A stretch of 60,000 nucleotides of DNA from Owenia fusiformis (lineage: Eukaryota; Annelida; Polychaeta; Sabellida; Oweniidae), in NCBI GenBank assembly GCA_903813345.2, contig CAIIXF020000011.1:32544166-32604165 (forward strand). Direction: 5' to 3'. Below the pieces are notes generated by a model. The model was given only the letters and a program-made list of their open reading frames with translations. It did not search any database and had not been told where the DNA came from. Numbering within the stretch: the stretch's first letter is position 1; each line of letters starts with the position of its first letter. Below, piece after piece: positions 1-12,700 of the stretch. The translations under genes and the position numbers were made by a program.

Positions 1-26
1 TTACTATATATAGAGATTTATGTTAC

Positions 27-3000
27 CTGCAAGTCTTGCAAGTGAGACTTTGGGCCTATCCCAGAAAGCATCAGCAAGTGAGGGCTTCCGATTGTCCCAG
101 CAGACACTATGACTTCTTTTTTTACAGACACTGTGTTACGAGGTTTGTCCTTATGGATATATTCTATACCAACTGCTCTTTTATCTTCAAATAAGACCTA
201 AATAAAACTAAAAGATCACATCACAGTTTTTCTACACAATCTAGATGTACCAAATATGCAGTTTGTTTATCTTTGATTAAATGCAGGCCCGTAGCGGGGG
301 GGGGGGGGGGGGGGAGGGGGGGGTCAATGGAACCATAATGGGAACCCCCCCCTGGACAAAAAATCTTTCAAAATCAAGCAGTTTTTCACCATTCTGAGCA
401 TTTTAAGTGATTTTGGCCATTTTTGGACCAAAATTGTCACAAGTGAACCCTCCCTGGAATTTTTCAAAAAGTGAACCCCCTTTGGCAAATCCTGGCTACG
501 GGCCTGAAATGTTTTAATGCATAAATGAAAAAAAATCAGAAAAGGCAATGTTGCAATATCTCCCAGTGGAAGACTTAACCTTCAAAAAACACTTCATATG
601 AAATGTTTGTACTTATAGTAAGAATCTACAAAAACTTAATATGTATGTATAACCATTTGCACATTTTACCTTAGAGACATGCACGCCCAGCATAACATGT
701 AAATTGGGTCTGTCTAGCACAGGTGTGAGGTAAGCATCAGCCATCGTTTGCCTCAGACCCTTATTAGATTGACTTTGAACACGCATGAACCCTAAAATAA
801 TGAAAAATACATACAGATTGTGACATACTTTATTCTATAAAGAAATACAGTGAAATCTGCACAGCTTGTATATATCCAAACATCTCTGTAATGTGAACAC
901 CTTTTCTTCGTTCCAAATGTGTTATCTCCCATTGACTAATATATTTATAAATCTTGAAATGTGAACACCTGCTAATCTGAACACTTTTGGCTGGTTGCAG
1001 TGGTGTTGGTATTGGACAGGTTTTGCTGTAGTGATACGGTATGTGGAATATGCTACTGGATCCTGTGATCAAAAATTGCTGATGTTCTTCCATTTTTATG
1101 ATGAAAATAATTTGAAATTGATAGGACGATTAATACACTTGAGCATCATACCATAGTCTGTTTCACCATTTAAGTCCCCCTCTTTATATCCTAGTTGTTT
1201 TGCTGCCTCAATGATGATGTTAGGGGCCTCTCCATATGTATCATCACTGACTGTAACTGGACCCTCATGACCATGGTACTCTGAAATATTCATAATTTAT
1301 TTTCTTTTATTTTCATTTTGAGATCTGTCTCAAGCAAAGCTCATGTTACAGATTAGGTTCACAGGGAAGCTTTTAATTACTGACTTTTTCAAGAACCTGA
1401 TATGCAAAATGTATACGGGAATACTTACGTGATTTTAATAATTCTTTGATTTGCACACTTTCTGATCGCAGAAAATAAGGTAACACATTAGCATAGCTCC
1501 ACCCACTGCACCCAAGCTCCTCCCATTGGTTGTAGTCATGGCGACTGCCACGTGAGTACATCATGTAGTTTATACTACTTGTTCCACCTAAGCCTTTTCC
1601 TCTCGCCCAGAAGCTCACCTTACGAAGAAAATATCAAATTATGCATTCAAAGGGTTCAGTACCTGTATTTGCAACACACAAATAACATGGTTTATTATCT
1701 GAAAAAGTCTCTATTGTGATGTTGGTATCCCCACATCCATTAATATGCGAGTCATATTTGAATTCAAACATGGAGTAAAATGACAAAAATAAGCAATAAT
1801 CAAAGATAGTTTGAGTTCTAGGTAGGAGTAAAAATGTCAACATAAACTCTTTACAGATGGGTCAGAAATATCTAGTTTCTGGCCCAAAATCCCTAAAGAT
1901 ACATATCATGGGTTCAGTCATAAATTAAATTATGGGACATTTTGATTGGGACTTTTTTGCACAAAATGACACTTGTTCTTGTAATTTCAAGAACACATTG
2001 CACTCATTACCTCTTGCTAAGTTAGCCATATAACAATGATACATGTGTGCAACAAATATAATATGATTGGTGTGTTGTTTAGTTTACGCAGGTATCTTGT
2101 AATAATAAATCGTGGGAATTACATAAATCTATATGATAAGTGTGAGCATGCAATTACCTATTCCAAATTACTTGTTAGACTTGTGTTATATAATTTCAGC
2201 TATCAAGTTTGAGATTTTTACAATGTGCTTGATATATACAGTCTGTCGTATGATGGAAGGGGTTTTAGATTGATTGTGAAATTCACTCAATACAAATAGA
2301 CTGTCTATTCTGCAATACGATGTAATATATTATACAGTATAGAAGAGTTCCCTCTGTATAGCCACATATACAGGAATCAAATTTAAATCAACTAATCAAG
2401 CACATTTCATTCCTGTATCGTATCTGTAGGATATGTCAATTATAGATACAAATGTCTATTAATATCCCAAAGTAATAAATGAACACAACTTTTATATTCT
2501 GTATTCAATCTATATTTCAAAACGAGGCTGATAGTAGTGACACCTATTGACAGCAATTATTGGTTGTGCAAACACAATGGAACAATCACTTAAATCAATC
2601 AAATATACAACAGTATCTCACTTTTTGACAGTAAAAAATCTGAATTGTTGATATTTGATGAGTAATTGGACTGATGCTTATAAGCCTACATCAATTCATC
2701 TTCCTCAAATATACCTGTGGTAATTACCTTTATAACAACAACTTGTACTCACATTATTATTGCTTCCCACGCAGGCATGTTTCTGTGGTACAGTCTCATA
2801 CTTCCAGTCAAATGAACCCCTCTGTAATGTTATAGCTGCCACTGGGAACTGGATGGCCCATCTGTTCAAGAAGCTGGTCTCCTCCCCAGCCTCAAGGAGA
2901 AGGACAGAGACATTTGGGTCTGCAGACAGCCTATTTGCTAACACACAGCCAGCAGTTCCTGCCCCAACTAAAAATATAATAAAGGCATTAACATGTAAAA

Positions 3001-4826
3001 TGTTACCACCTGCCATTTGTTACAGACATCAACCACTGAACACCGAACATCAACTGCCAAATGCCAAACATTAACATCATCCACAGGAAAATCAGAGACT
3101 ATAACAATATGTCACCACTTCTGGTGTTGAGATAATTAAAGTCCATGGTAATAGAATTTGAAAAATGACACAGGCTCTATGGGGAATCTTAGTGACCATC
3201 ACCTTATATAAAAATAATCTAGTTGGTTTCCCTAATTGTACATTGTGGCTGATTCCTCTCTTACCCTCTTTATTAACTCTAAAACATGACCATACATTGA
3301 AATGATGGTTTCCATGTACATGTATTGGAATGTGCTTCTCTTTTTAACAATGCCCTTTGTCCTGATTTTTTCAAGAGGATCTGGTTAACCACCAGATTGT
3401 GTTATTTCTGTTTCACCAAGGTCATAGATAAATCATAGACAAATAATGACAATTTGGCCTAAGCAATTCCATCAAAATTAGATCTATTCAACTCAACAAT
3501 ATGACAATGAAACATCAACATTCCTGATAACCACATTACCAGTACCAGAAGATATTCAGTTAACTATTTGCTTATACATGTACCTTCATACTGAAACAGG
3601 CAAATGAAGGCCAAAAAGAGGAAAAATAGTCCTCAGGAGATCTTAATTTTACATATTTATTAACTAAAACCACTCAAATATCTGTGATGAGCAGCTGACA
3701 ATTACCTACATGGATGACATTGCCTCCCTTTACTTCAATTCTTGACTTCTGAGACATGGCTTGTTTTAAAAGCGTAGCAGTTATGACTATTCTGGTTGAG
3801 GGTCAAAGAATTATATACATGATACATGATGATGCTTGGAGATCAACTCCATGTATACAATGTAAATGTGAAAACTGATGGCCAAATTGAATTTGTCAGA
3901 GAATCTATTATAGAGAATCTATTATATCTGATACTATCCAAGGTTTCAAATCATAATTTGATGATGACAATGAACTAAAAAAAACTCATTGACATTTTAA
4001 AGATGATTTTACAAATTAATATAATGTCTGCAAATGTGCCAATAATTTCATATATCAGCTTTGTCTAAACTATTCAAATCAGAATTTTGATCTATATTCA
4101 AACCACAATTTCATGTCGGCAAATCATGACAACACATTTTCTGTCTTTAAATGGCATTCAAGCTATGATGATCTTATGAGTATAAAAACTAATATTATCT
4201 TTAATAGTCAGAGGCTAGTGTTGCCAATATATTATTATACACTCTCCTATTTCAAGTTTATTGTTGTTGTCACATTATCAATATAAAAAATTATACAAGT
4301 ATAAAAATGGTCACCATGCCAACTGTATAGCGTTATTTCACAATTATATATACACCAGTATATATTCATCATAAAATAAGAACCAAACTGTTATAAACAA
4401 TATATTACACATTATTACTTTTCTGAAATAAAGATGAGCTTTATAACACTTCACACAATCATTAATTCATGTGATACTTATTTATCATATCGAAGCCCCT
4501 AAAGTTTCAACATCACTAGTCTTACATCAAGTCTCTAACCACCCCCTCCCCATCTTCCTCACCTTGGAGGTGACTTGTTTAGGGAAGGTGAGGCCTAAGG
4601 GCTTGACGCAAGAGCGATATTGATTATGAAAATCATGTACATGCTATCAATAAAAATGACATAACTGCTAAATATTTGTTAATTTACTAAAAATTAACTC
4701 ACCTATAATGTAATCATAATTTCGATACAGGGTTTCTCTAAAGCTTGATTTACGAGATGTACCCCACCACCAAGCAAACCCAAGTACAAGACCAGTTACC
4801 ACCAAAAATGCCCTTGTTGTCGCCAT
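27..4826 (-). CDS. GMC oxidoreductase (glucose/choline dehydrogenase-like), 5' part
   Basis: Six coding exons read leftward: 4826-4703, 2967-2753, 1618-1429, 1280-1152, 791-670 and 197-27. All have GT/AG borders and the phases agree (317 codons). The gene continues past the left edge, so the C-terminal catalytic histidine region is not visible. The start codon is followed by a hydrophobic segment (about residues 6-20), a likely membrane anchor or signal. Next comes the FAD-binding fold [19 protein letters not shown] and an LLLEAG acidic strand end, which joins the ADP ribose. The first family signature region reads [14 protein letters not shown] (exon 3). The second reads [16 protein letters not shown] (exon 6). 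The family uses FAD to oxidise alcohols or sugars; the substrate cannot be read from the sequence. Best matches by memory are invertebrate 'glucose dehydrogenase [FAD, quinone]-like' and choline dehydrogenase-like proteins. Introns of up to 1.7 kb hold repeat copies. Confidence 0.9.
284..506. mobile_element. hAT-like MITE with long poly-G run
   Basis: The ends are inverted repeats CAGGCCCGTAGC and GCTACGGGCCTG. AAATG stands directly outside both ends, giving a 5-bp match that may be a worn target duplication. Two G-runs (about 296-330) are separated by a single A, and C-runs follow near 346-352. The element lies in the GMC intron between exons 5 and 6. CAGG...CCTG ends suggest a hAT-type non-autonomous element; that class is an inference. 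No coding content. Confidence 0.65.
2980..3131 (+). mobile_element. Hairpin-ended interspersed repeat, copy 1 (short form)
   Basis: It begins AAGGCATTAACATG, has a CACC-rich middle resembling 'accgaacatcaactgcc', and ends ACTATAACAATATGTCACCACTT with a worn hairpin (CACCACTTCTGGTGTTG). The same start and end occur at 13726-13881 (reverse orientation) and 26214-28051 (expanded form). It lies 13 bp from the exon 2 acceptor of the GMC gene. A 3' hairpin without terminal inverted repeats is typical of Helitron/Helentron relatives; that assignment is inference. Confidence 0.6.
3135..4700. other. GMC intron 1 remainder, nothing recognised
   Basis: AT-rich intron sequence between the hairpin-ended repeat and the first GMC exon. 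Runs such as TATATTATTATACACT occur, but no open frame, paired ends or tandem structure could be supported. Confidence 0.5.
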
Positions 4827-5808
4827 TCTTCAACTCCAACCATTTGCGTCAACCTCAACATAAGCAATGAGGGAACACTACATGATAAGCACTAACCACA
4901 GGTTACTCTTGCAAAAAATTACCCAACCACAAAAACAAACCATTGTTTGAAATTACAAAAAATTAAAATCAACAATTATCTTACAAATAGGCAAGGAATT
5001 CTATTTCCTATGGAATAATATTTAATTTTTTTGGGTAAGGATTCAGATGATTAATTTGCTTGAAGGATCAACCTGATTACCAACCTATAAATTAACTAAG
5101 TACTGAAGTCTTATTAATATTGCCACAAGGTTGAAATCGTTGATTGGTTTCATTCTATATGTTGACGAAAAGCACGTTGCTTAAAGCATGATACCATTTA
5201 CCAAGATGTGAAGGAGAAATGATGTTTTTAATTCCAAGCAGACAAAAACATTTAGGAAATTGTGACTGAGGGCATCCTTTCTTCATTTCTTAACTGCGTC
5301 ATGTATTATCATTTTCATGTAAGATTAAAGAAAATATCTCAAGTTTTAACAAAATAAGTGTTAAACATATATCAAAAATACTTAGAATATTAATATTATA
5401 GTAAGATTTCTTAACTGAATGTTTAATAAAAATAAGGCTCCATAGTTCTGTAGTTCATAAATGTTAGTTTATTAGATGGGCAATGATGTCTGTTTGGCAT
5501 CTGTAATCTTGTTTTCAAATGCTTGCCAAATCTGGGGAAGAAATAATAAACATTTGTGTCTAGTTGACAAACATAATGCCAAAGTAATATAAAAAGCCGT
5601 TGTTATGGTTAAAATTACATTTTTAACCGTTTTATTCATCTATGCAATATGAGTTTGCAATGACATATCAGACTCAAATAATATTAATTATCAGATATCT
5701 AGCCAAAAACTCATATCACTATATTTTATATTATACTGTATATGCTGTAATTCATAATATATGAGTACATGGTTCAAATCTCTAAGAATACTGTAATCAT
5801 AAGTATTT

Positions 5809-6151
5809 CATACTTGAGTGGGTTTGGGGTAGATATCACCCGGGAATATATATCATATCTGAGGAGCGGGCAGGATATATTGTATATGTCCCGCTCTAGG
5901 CCAAATGCGGGCAGATATAATATATCCATCCCGCTCCCGGGAATTTTTTCAACAGTTTAAAAAAAATTTAAAATTTAAATTTCAGAAGTTTAAAATTTTT
6001 CAAAAAGTTTAAATGTTACAATTCTATTGTATTAAACTGAAGGAATATTAAGAAAATGTTAATTATAAATTGTGCTTTTACAGTAAAGGCCTATCTTGTC
6101 ATTTGAAAAAGGTGGTAAAGGTTATATCTACCCCAAACCCACTCAAGTATG
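5809..6151. mobile_element. MITE with 28-bp perfect inverted ends
   Basis: The left end CATACTTGAGTGGGTTTGGG continues through GTAGATAT; the right end at 6124-6151 is its exact reverse complement. Inside, CCCGGGAATATATATC near 5839 is partly mirrored by the CTCCCGGGAATT stretch near 5933, with CCCGC/GCGGG blocks between, so the interior is itself partly palindromic. No target duplication is clear. It is 343 bp, non-coding, in the spacer between the GMC gene and COPB1. Confidence 0.7.
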
Positions 6152-6161
6152 AGATACACCA

Positions 6162-6299
6162 GTTATGTACGGTCGGTTTTGGATACAGAGTTTATCCCGT
6201 GGGAAATATGTGTATCTCCCTCGGTCCCTGCGGTCCCTCGTGAGATACACATATTTCCCTTGGGATAAAGCCTGTATCCAAAACCTCCCAGTACATAAC
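6162..6299. mobile_element. Compact hairpin element (about 138 bp)
   Basis: About 58 bases on the left (GTTATGTAC ... GAAATATGTGTATCTC) pair with the right side (GAGATACACATATTTCCC ... GTACATAAC), leaving a loop of about 20 bases made of repeated GGTCCCT units. It starts 10 bp after the neighbouring MITE, and the shared word GAGATACAC also sits in the gap, so the two may be parts of one composite. No coding content. Confidence 0.6.
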
Positions 6300-7257
6300 C
6301 CTTATATACATCCCACTAATATATAGCATACTGAAGACTCTTAAAGGGACAACGTGCGTAAATGAAGTATCACTTTTGATCTTCATAGTATTTCCAATGG
6401 ATGAATAAGTACCTGATCTTTCATTTGACATCAGAAACAGCTCAAACAGCATAGTATTTCCAATGGATAAATAAGTACATGATCTTTCATTTCATATTTG
6501 ATCTATCAATTTATATGTGTCAAGTTCTTAGCAATGCCATAGAAAGATGGCATCGTTGTTTGCATTGATTATTCATTCATTTTTGATAGGATTTTCAAGC
6601 ATAGGCCATATTTTAATCCAAGAGTTATTTAAAACATACATTTTGTGAAAAGTGGTGATTCACTTTTTTCATCATATTTGATTGACTGTGTGAGTGACAT
6701 GTCTCAAATAATAGTTTGTCCTTTTTCCTTCAAAAATAGGTGCATTGCCTGTTTAATATTTATATATCTGCCATTTCTGGTATAAAATTATCAAAATGGG
6801 GAAACTTTGGGTTATAAATAAAAAATTCTGATCCAAAAAGTCAACTCTATGTAATTAGAGATTGTTATTAAACTTCTTTTGTAACATTTAACTAAGAATG
6901 TTGCAGATACTGTCCATCCATATTGTTTTTGATTAATAAGGCATGGCATTGCACATTATTGATTAGACTGGTTCATTTCTTTAAATGAGCTTATTTTCAA
7001 AATTAGAACTTTTTGAAAATGAGTCCCAGCTCTACCTATAAATAGAAAGATCCACAATGTTACAGGGAGGGGCCAGTCATGCTATTTTATAAAGGGAAGG
7101 TAAAGGCATGGGCCTCTGGGCCTGGCCAGTGGCACAACCAAAACTTGAATAAACAGAGCTCTGACATAAAATGGTAACATGTCCCTATCATATTTTGCAA
7201 TCTAATTTTGCATTTCATGTGAAAGATTGAAAACAAAAAGGTGATTTATTTCATATA

Positions 7258-7872
7258 CAGGGTGTCAAATAAGTCCTGTCCCCCCCTGCTACAGTTAAAA
7301 CCTTAATACATGGTACCAAGTGTGATATACCATTGGAAAGATCATCCAAAGTTATGTTAACTCACCAACTCTCAAGTATTTTGGATAAAATTCACCTATA
7401 TTTTGATGATGTTCTTTATAATTAGTGTAGCCTCCTTAAGCAGCTTTAATTGTGTCAAAATGAGAAGAATATGACCTCAGAAATATGTCAAAAAGTTAAC
7501 CTTTTTCGCATTTTACTTTAAACAAAAAGGATTTCACCACTTTCCTTGCACCTATTTTTTCTACACATCTAACCCTATTCAGAAATTGATTTAATTCATT
7601 GCCAAATACATATGTTGTCATCTTTAGGTCCTTTGACTTTTCTCATACCCGATTCTTAAAATCCTGCCAAATACGCCAAATTGCCATGTTTCTAGGCCTG
7701 TGGTCACCTCAATTGATACAATGTAAAAAGTTTTGAGATTGATTGACATGTGTCAGATATATGCCAATCAACGTAACTTTGGAAGACCTTTCCAATGATA
7801 TATCACACTTGGTACCACTTATCTTGGGTTTGACTGTTTAAGGGGGGGGGACGGGACTTATTTGACACCCTG
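7258..7872. mobile_element. Mariner-type MITE 1 (TA-flanked)
   Basis: The ends CAGGGTGTCAAATAAGTCC and GGACTTATTTGACACCCTG are each flanked by TA. The inverted repeats extend with mismatches for roughly 130 bp (for example TGGTACCAAGTGTGATATA on the left and TATATCACACTTGGTACCA on the right). TA target sites and CAGGGTG ends fit the Tc1/mariner superfamily. The 615-bp element has no recognisable transposase. Confidence 0.8.
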
Positions 7873-8271
7873 TATAATAGTTCTCATGTCATTTCATTAA
7901 ATTCACCTAAATTCAATCTATGAAACACATTATTATCAAGTGCAGTAAACTCCTCACTGTTGAGATTTCTGAAAAATGTTTGCTTATTTATTTTTTGTTG
8001 ATGAGATAATATGTGACAGATGGCGATGAACTGTAAAAATTCCCAAAAATGTTCCTACTGGCTTATCATTTCCGGAAGTTCTGATACGTTATATTACCGA
8101 ATATGTGTTATGTGGAATGTTTCTTCGTTCATTTTACAAGAGCTAAATAAAATGGGAACATCCAAGCATTGGCTCCTCCCTTAGCATAGCAACACAGGTC
8201 CTACAGGATTAATATACTAATATATATCTTACCTATATCTCTGCTTTTTAAATGTGTCAAATGGGATAAAC

Positions 8272-8565
8272 TACCGTATTATCTCTATTAAACGCACACT
8301 CTCTAATAAACGGACACCCGTTATTTATATACTAAATTTGTCGTCTAGGAGCTCACAATTCAAGGTAAAAACATAAAATATAGCATATTCTCTCTAATAA
8401 ATGCACATATCTACTATATTTGATCGATTTAAGGTATAGAAGTAAATTTTCACCCATTATCGCCCACCATAATTTTTTAGAATTCCCGGGGATTTAGCTA
8501 CTTGAAACCTCTCCCCCACGGAAATTTGCTAAGCGCACTGTGCGTTTAATAGAAATAATACAGTA
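8272..8565. mobile_element. Short MITE with 27-bp inverted ends
   Basis: TACCGTATTATCTCTATTAA at the left (continuing ACGCACA) is matched near-perfectly in reverse at 8539-8565. Internal half-copies of TCTCTAATAAACG suggest sub-terminal repeats. The superfamily is not clear and there is no coding content. It sits about 750 bp upstream of the COPB1 promoter. Confidence 0.6.
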
Positions 8566-9299
8566 TATCCTGTGGCTACCGCCACTTTTCGGTTGCCCGT
8601 CCTACATTCGTCTGCGAACGAACGTATAACATTTTTTAATAATTTGGTATTTTTTGTATCCGACATGCTTGGTTGCTGCTCCGTCGCCACTTCAACCAAA
8701 AAAATTTGTCCTCTTGTAATTTGAAGAATTTTGGCCATGTTAATCTTATTGAAAATAACATGGCAGAGAAGCATCCAAATATAAGAAGTCACTTTATAAG
8801 CCAAACTAGAAGCAATCCAAGATATACAAATGTCATTCATATACAATAGGAATACATTTTTCCTTATATTATTGCATAATGATATTTTGATTTCTTATTT
8901 TTTTTTTTAGCTTTTACTGACGCAGTTAAACAGTGAAATGGACTTTAGACATTATTCGAAGTGTATTTTGAAAATTTTGAAGCTGCCATTGATGACGTAA
9001 TTTGCTTGTCTATATATGACCAATCAGAGATGTGTGTCATCTCAATACAGCTTTACATTTTAAGCTTAAGTCATCTTTGAACTCTGGTGTTATTCCCCCT
9101 GAGAGCTGAGTCTGAATTCCACTTAGGTGGGCGATAATAGGTTAAAAATAAGTTCAAACAAGTTTTTCAAACATAATTTAGCAAATATAAGCAATGAAAG
9201 ATGGATTCAAATAAGATCCATAACTTACCCAAATGGATTAAAGAAAACGACCCTTTGATTCATCCTTTAAGCTTGTCAAAACATCATTTATCGCTCCGT

Positions 9300-9451
9300 T
9301 ATTTTGGTTTTGGTTTTACATTTTGACAGTCTCGCGAGATTTAAAGCTTCCACGAGAGAGCACGTGATTTCGCCACGTCCTCCATTTTTACAGCTACCGG
9401 GAGGAAAACATTCGACTTACTCGCATATTACACGGTTTCTAGCCAACAAAG
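9300..9451 (+). promoter_or_regulatory. COPB1: COPB1 promoter and non-coding first exon
   Basis: A compact GC-richer stretch contains the palindrome TCTCGCGAGA (9330-9339), a word bound by BANP in vertebrate housekeeping promoters. A CACGTG E-box lies at 9361-9366. A consensus splice donor (AAAG then GTAGGTATCC) follows at 9451/9452, and the first coding exon opens after a pyrimidine-rich CAG acceptor at 9708. I therefore infer a non-coding first exon ending at 9451, with the start site somewhere near 9340-9400. No TATA box is evident. Confidence 0.6.
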
Positions 9452-9714
9452 GTAGGTATCCACCCCTTATTGTTAATAGATATTTTATATTCTTTGATAA
9501 AGAGTCATTCTAGTACATTTTCGCTTTGAGATTTATCTGAAAAAGATGTGTAGGCCCAAACTTCATTTTATTTGAATATTTCTCGTTTTTTTAAAAATCG
9601 TCCATCATCAGCAGATCATGAGAGCACCGGGAGCTATTTACATAAGATCTGTTTGGTATTTAGTGCTTTCTTTTCTCCAAGCAATTTCACAAGCTTTTTG
9701 TTTTTCAGGTCAAT

Positions 9715-12700
9715 ATGGCATCCGCTGATCAAGCATGCTACACCCTGATCAACATACCATCAGATGTTGAGCCTCCCAATGAGATGCAACTGCGTCAAGA
9801 CTTAGGTAAGGGAACTAATGGATGTCTATAAATTTTTTCTTGATCTGCTTTTGTCTGTATAAATGCATGAATGTTTGTATTTATTTATTATCGTTTCAAT
9901 GTCTTCCGAACAACATGATACAATAGAGCACAAGATGATACAAATGATGGAAATCGAGGTAATAAATAAGCTTTGTTGTGGATTCTTTTCAAATATTTTA
10001 TTTTCACTTTCAACTTTTGTGAGATCTATTACCCTTGTGAGGAATAATGTATATGCGGTGTATATTTATAGAAAAGGGTGATATTAGAACTAAACAAGAA
10101 GCTCTGAAAAAGACTATCCAGTTGATTCTGAATGGCGAGAAGATGCCCTCATTGTTGATGACAATTATCCGATTCGTCATGCCCATTCAGGACCACACCA
10201 TAAAGAAACTATTGCTGATCTTCTGGGAAGTTGTCCCTAAATATTCAGGAGATGGCAAACTCCTTCAGGAGATGATCTTAGTCTGTGATGCTTACAGAAA
10301 GGTAATTTAGAAAATTTATTATTACATGTAATTTGAAACACCAGCCCTGAATGCCCAATATTCATTCATTTGTTTTGAACAAACATAGCACTTTAGAGAA
10401 TTAGGTGATTCTACTGAAACAGTGATCCATGAATCAAAATGCTATGAAATATATTGCTAGCTGTGAAAACCACATCTTGTAAATGAAGTTTTATTTCATT
10501 AGAATGAAAATACCAAAAAGATGTGCAGCAATTCAGCTTTTTATATATTCAACAATTGATTAATAAAAGACATATTAAATGGCTATTCTTTATTCTTTTT
10601 TAGGATCTTCAACATCCAAATGAGTTCATAAGAGGCTCTACCCTGAGATTCCTATGTAAATTAAAGGAGCCTGAGTTGATTGAGCCACTTATGCCAGCTA
10701 TAAGAGCATGTCTAGATCACAGACATTCATATGTAAGAAGAAATGCAGTACTGGCCATATACACAATTTATAGAAACAATGACTTCCTAATTCCTGATGC
10801 TCCAGAGTTGATTGCTAACTTCCTAGAGGGCGAACAGGATGCCTCATGTAAACGTAATGCATTCATGATGCTTATACATGCAGACCAGGTATGTTAACAG
10901 GAGGGGTACAAGAAAAAAAAATCAAGTAAAATCAGTCTTCTAGGACAAGTTTGCATATACCTGATTAGTCAAGTAGTAGGAGGGGGTTCACAGAGGCTTG
11001 TAGGTAGACTGAAATTCTATGTAAGGAAATTGGGTCATGTAGAACTAAGATTATTCAAAAGTATTTTCAATTGTGAAAATCAAGTCAAGATAACCTCTAC
11101 AATAGCAAACATTAAAGAACCTCATTGGTCACCAGTTAATTAGTTTATTTTATTTCATCCTCACTTTGTCTCTTATTTCAGGAACGTGCATTAAACTACT
11201 TGAGTAGCTGTATTGACCAAGTGAACTCATTCGGTGACATCCTCCAGCTTGTCATCGTGGAGCTGATCTATAAGGTAAGTGTTTTATGATTTATTTAATT
11301 TTCATAATTTGATAGTGGTGTATCGAAGTAAAACCTTCAAATTACCATGAGATAATATAAGCCACATAATTTATGATGGTTAGATTTTGGCTTTTGATCG
11401 TGGGCCTATAGAATCACCCACCTGTTTCAGTTTCAAAGCTTCAAATTTAAAAAGTTAAATGAGGTAATTTTGAAAAATTGAAAGTATGTGATCAAAAAAG
11501 GATTTGATCAATATTTCTCTACTTTATGTTTTTAGGTATGTCACGCCAACCCCCAGGAGCGAGCACGGTTTATCAGGTGTATTTACAACCTGCTGAACTC
11601 CTCCAGCCCTGCTGTCAGATATGAGGCTGCCGGCACCCTGGTCACCCTCTCTAGTGCTCCCACTGCTGTCAAGGTAGGCATCTTTGTGGGGGTTTATCAA
11701 GATAAGGATTACATTATTCAAGGGTCTTAAAAGGAACTTTGGGTGCTGTATTTTGATCAGTTAAACAGGTAGACCGCAACAAAATCTTGTCTACTTATTC
11801 TTTGCAAACTTTATTATCAAGGTAAATTCTGAGCTATCAGGGCAACGTTTGACCTAACATTTCTTTGTCGGACCTTTTTTCTTAAAATGTATCCGACATG
11901 CTTATCTATTTCAGCATTAAGAAGTGTAGATTAAGTTTTGAGTTTTACAAGAGGAGTCCCACTTATAGATTTAAAAAACTACATTTCAAGATTTTATCTG
12001 TAGAAATTTCAGCTGAACTAACTTCATAATGAAAATAGATGATGACCTTGATGAAATATCCAAACTTTGATATATTTTGACACTAGGTCCATGATCATTG
12101 GATACATCTCTGTACTAAGTCTTCAACCTTTAAGTAACATTTATGTATATGTCTCTTGTTTCCCCAGGCTGCAGCCAGTTGTTACATAGAGTTGATTGTG
12201 AAAGAGAGTGACAACAATGTCAAGCTGATCGTCTTAGACAGACTCATTGGCCTAAAGGAGGTACCAGCACATGAGAAGGTTCTTCAGGTGAGAGAAGTTT
12301 CAAAAATTCAAAATGCAATTTAGAAGGCACAAAATGCAATGGCCAAAAGAACACTAGTAAGAACTGAGTCTTGCCCCTATTAACGCATCCTGTGCATAGA
12401 ATATTGTGAGAAAATAGTGGAATTAGAAGCAGAATGTGTCTTAACTAATAAATACTTCTATCTAAACTTTTATGACACTAATAAAAATACACTCGCTAGA
12501 TCTTTTTATTCTAAGACATATTTAAAAAAGAATTTCTGTGTAAATATGGTTAATTAAAATTGGAATTGTATTACATGTGCAATCTTTTGTTAAGGATCTG
12601 GTGATGGACATACTTAGAGTACTAGCTGCTACAGACATGGAAGTCAGAAAGAAAACCCTCAGTCTCACACTCGATCTTGTCACCTCTAGGAATATAGAAG

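Noticed and set aside
1634-1843. 69-aa minus-strand frame between GMC exons 2 and 3
   Set aside because: The GMC protein reads on from exon 2 directly into exon 3 without it, and it shows no family similarity.
8529-8846. 105-aa minus-strand frame upstream of COPB1
   Set aside because: It overlaps the end of a MITE, has no recognisable domain, and lacks splice or promoter support.
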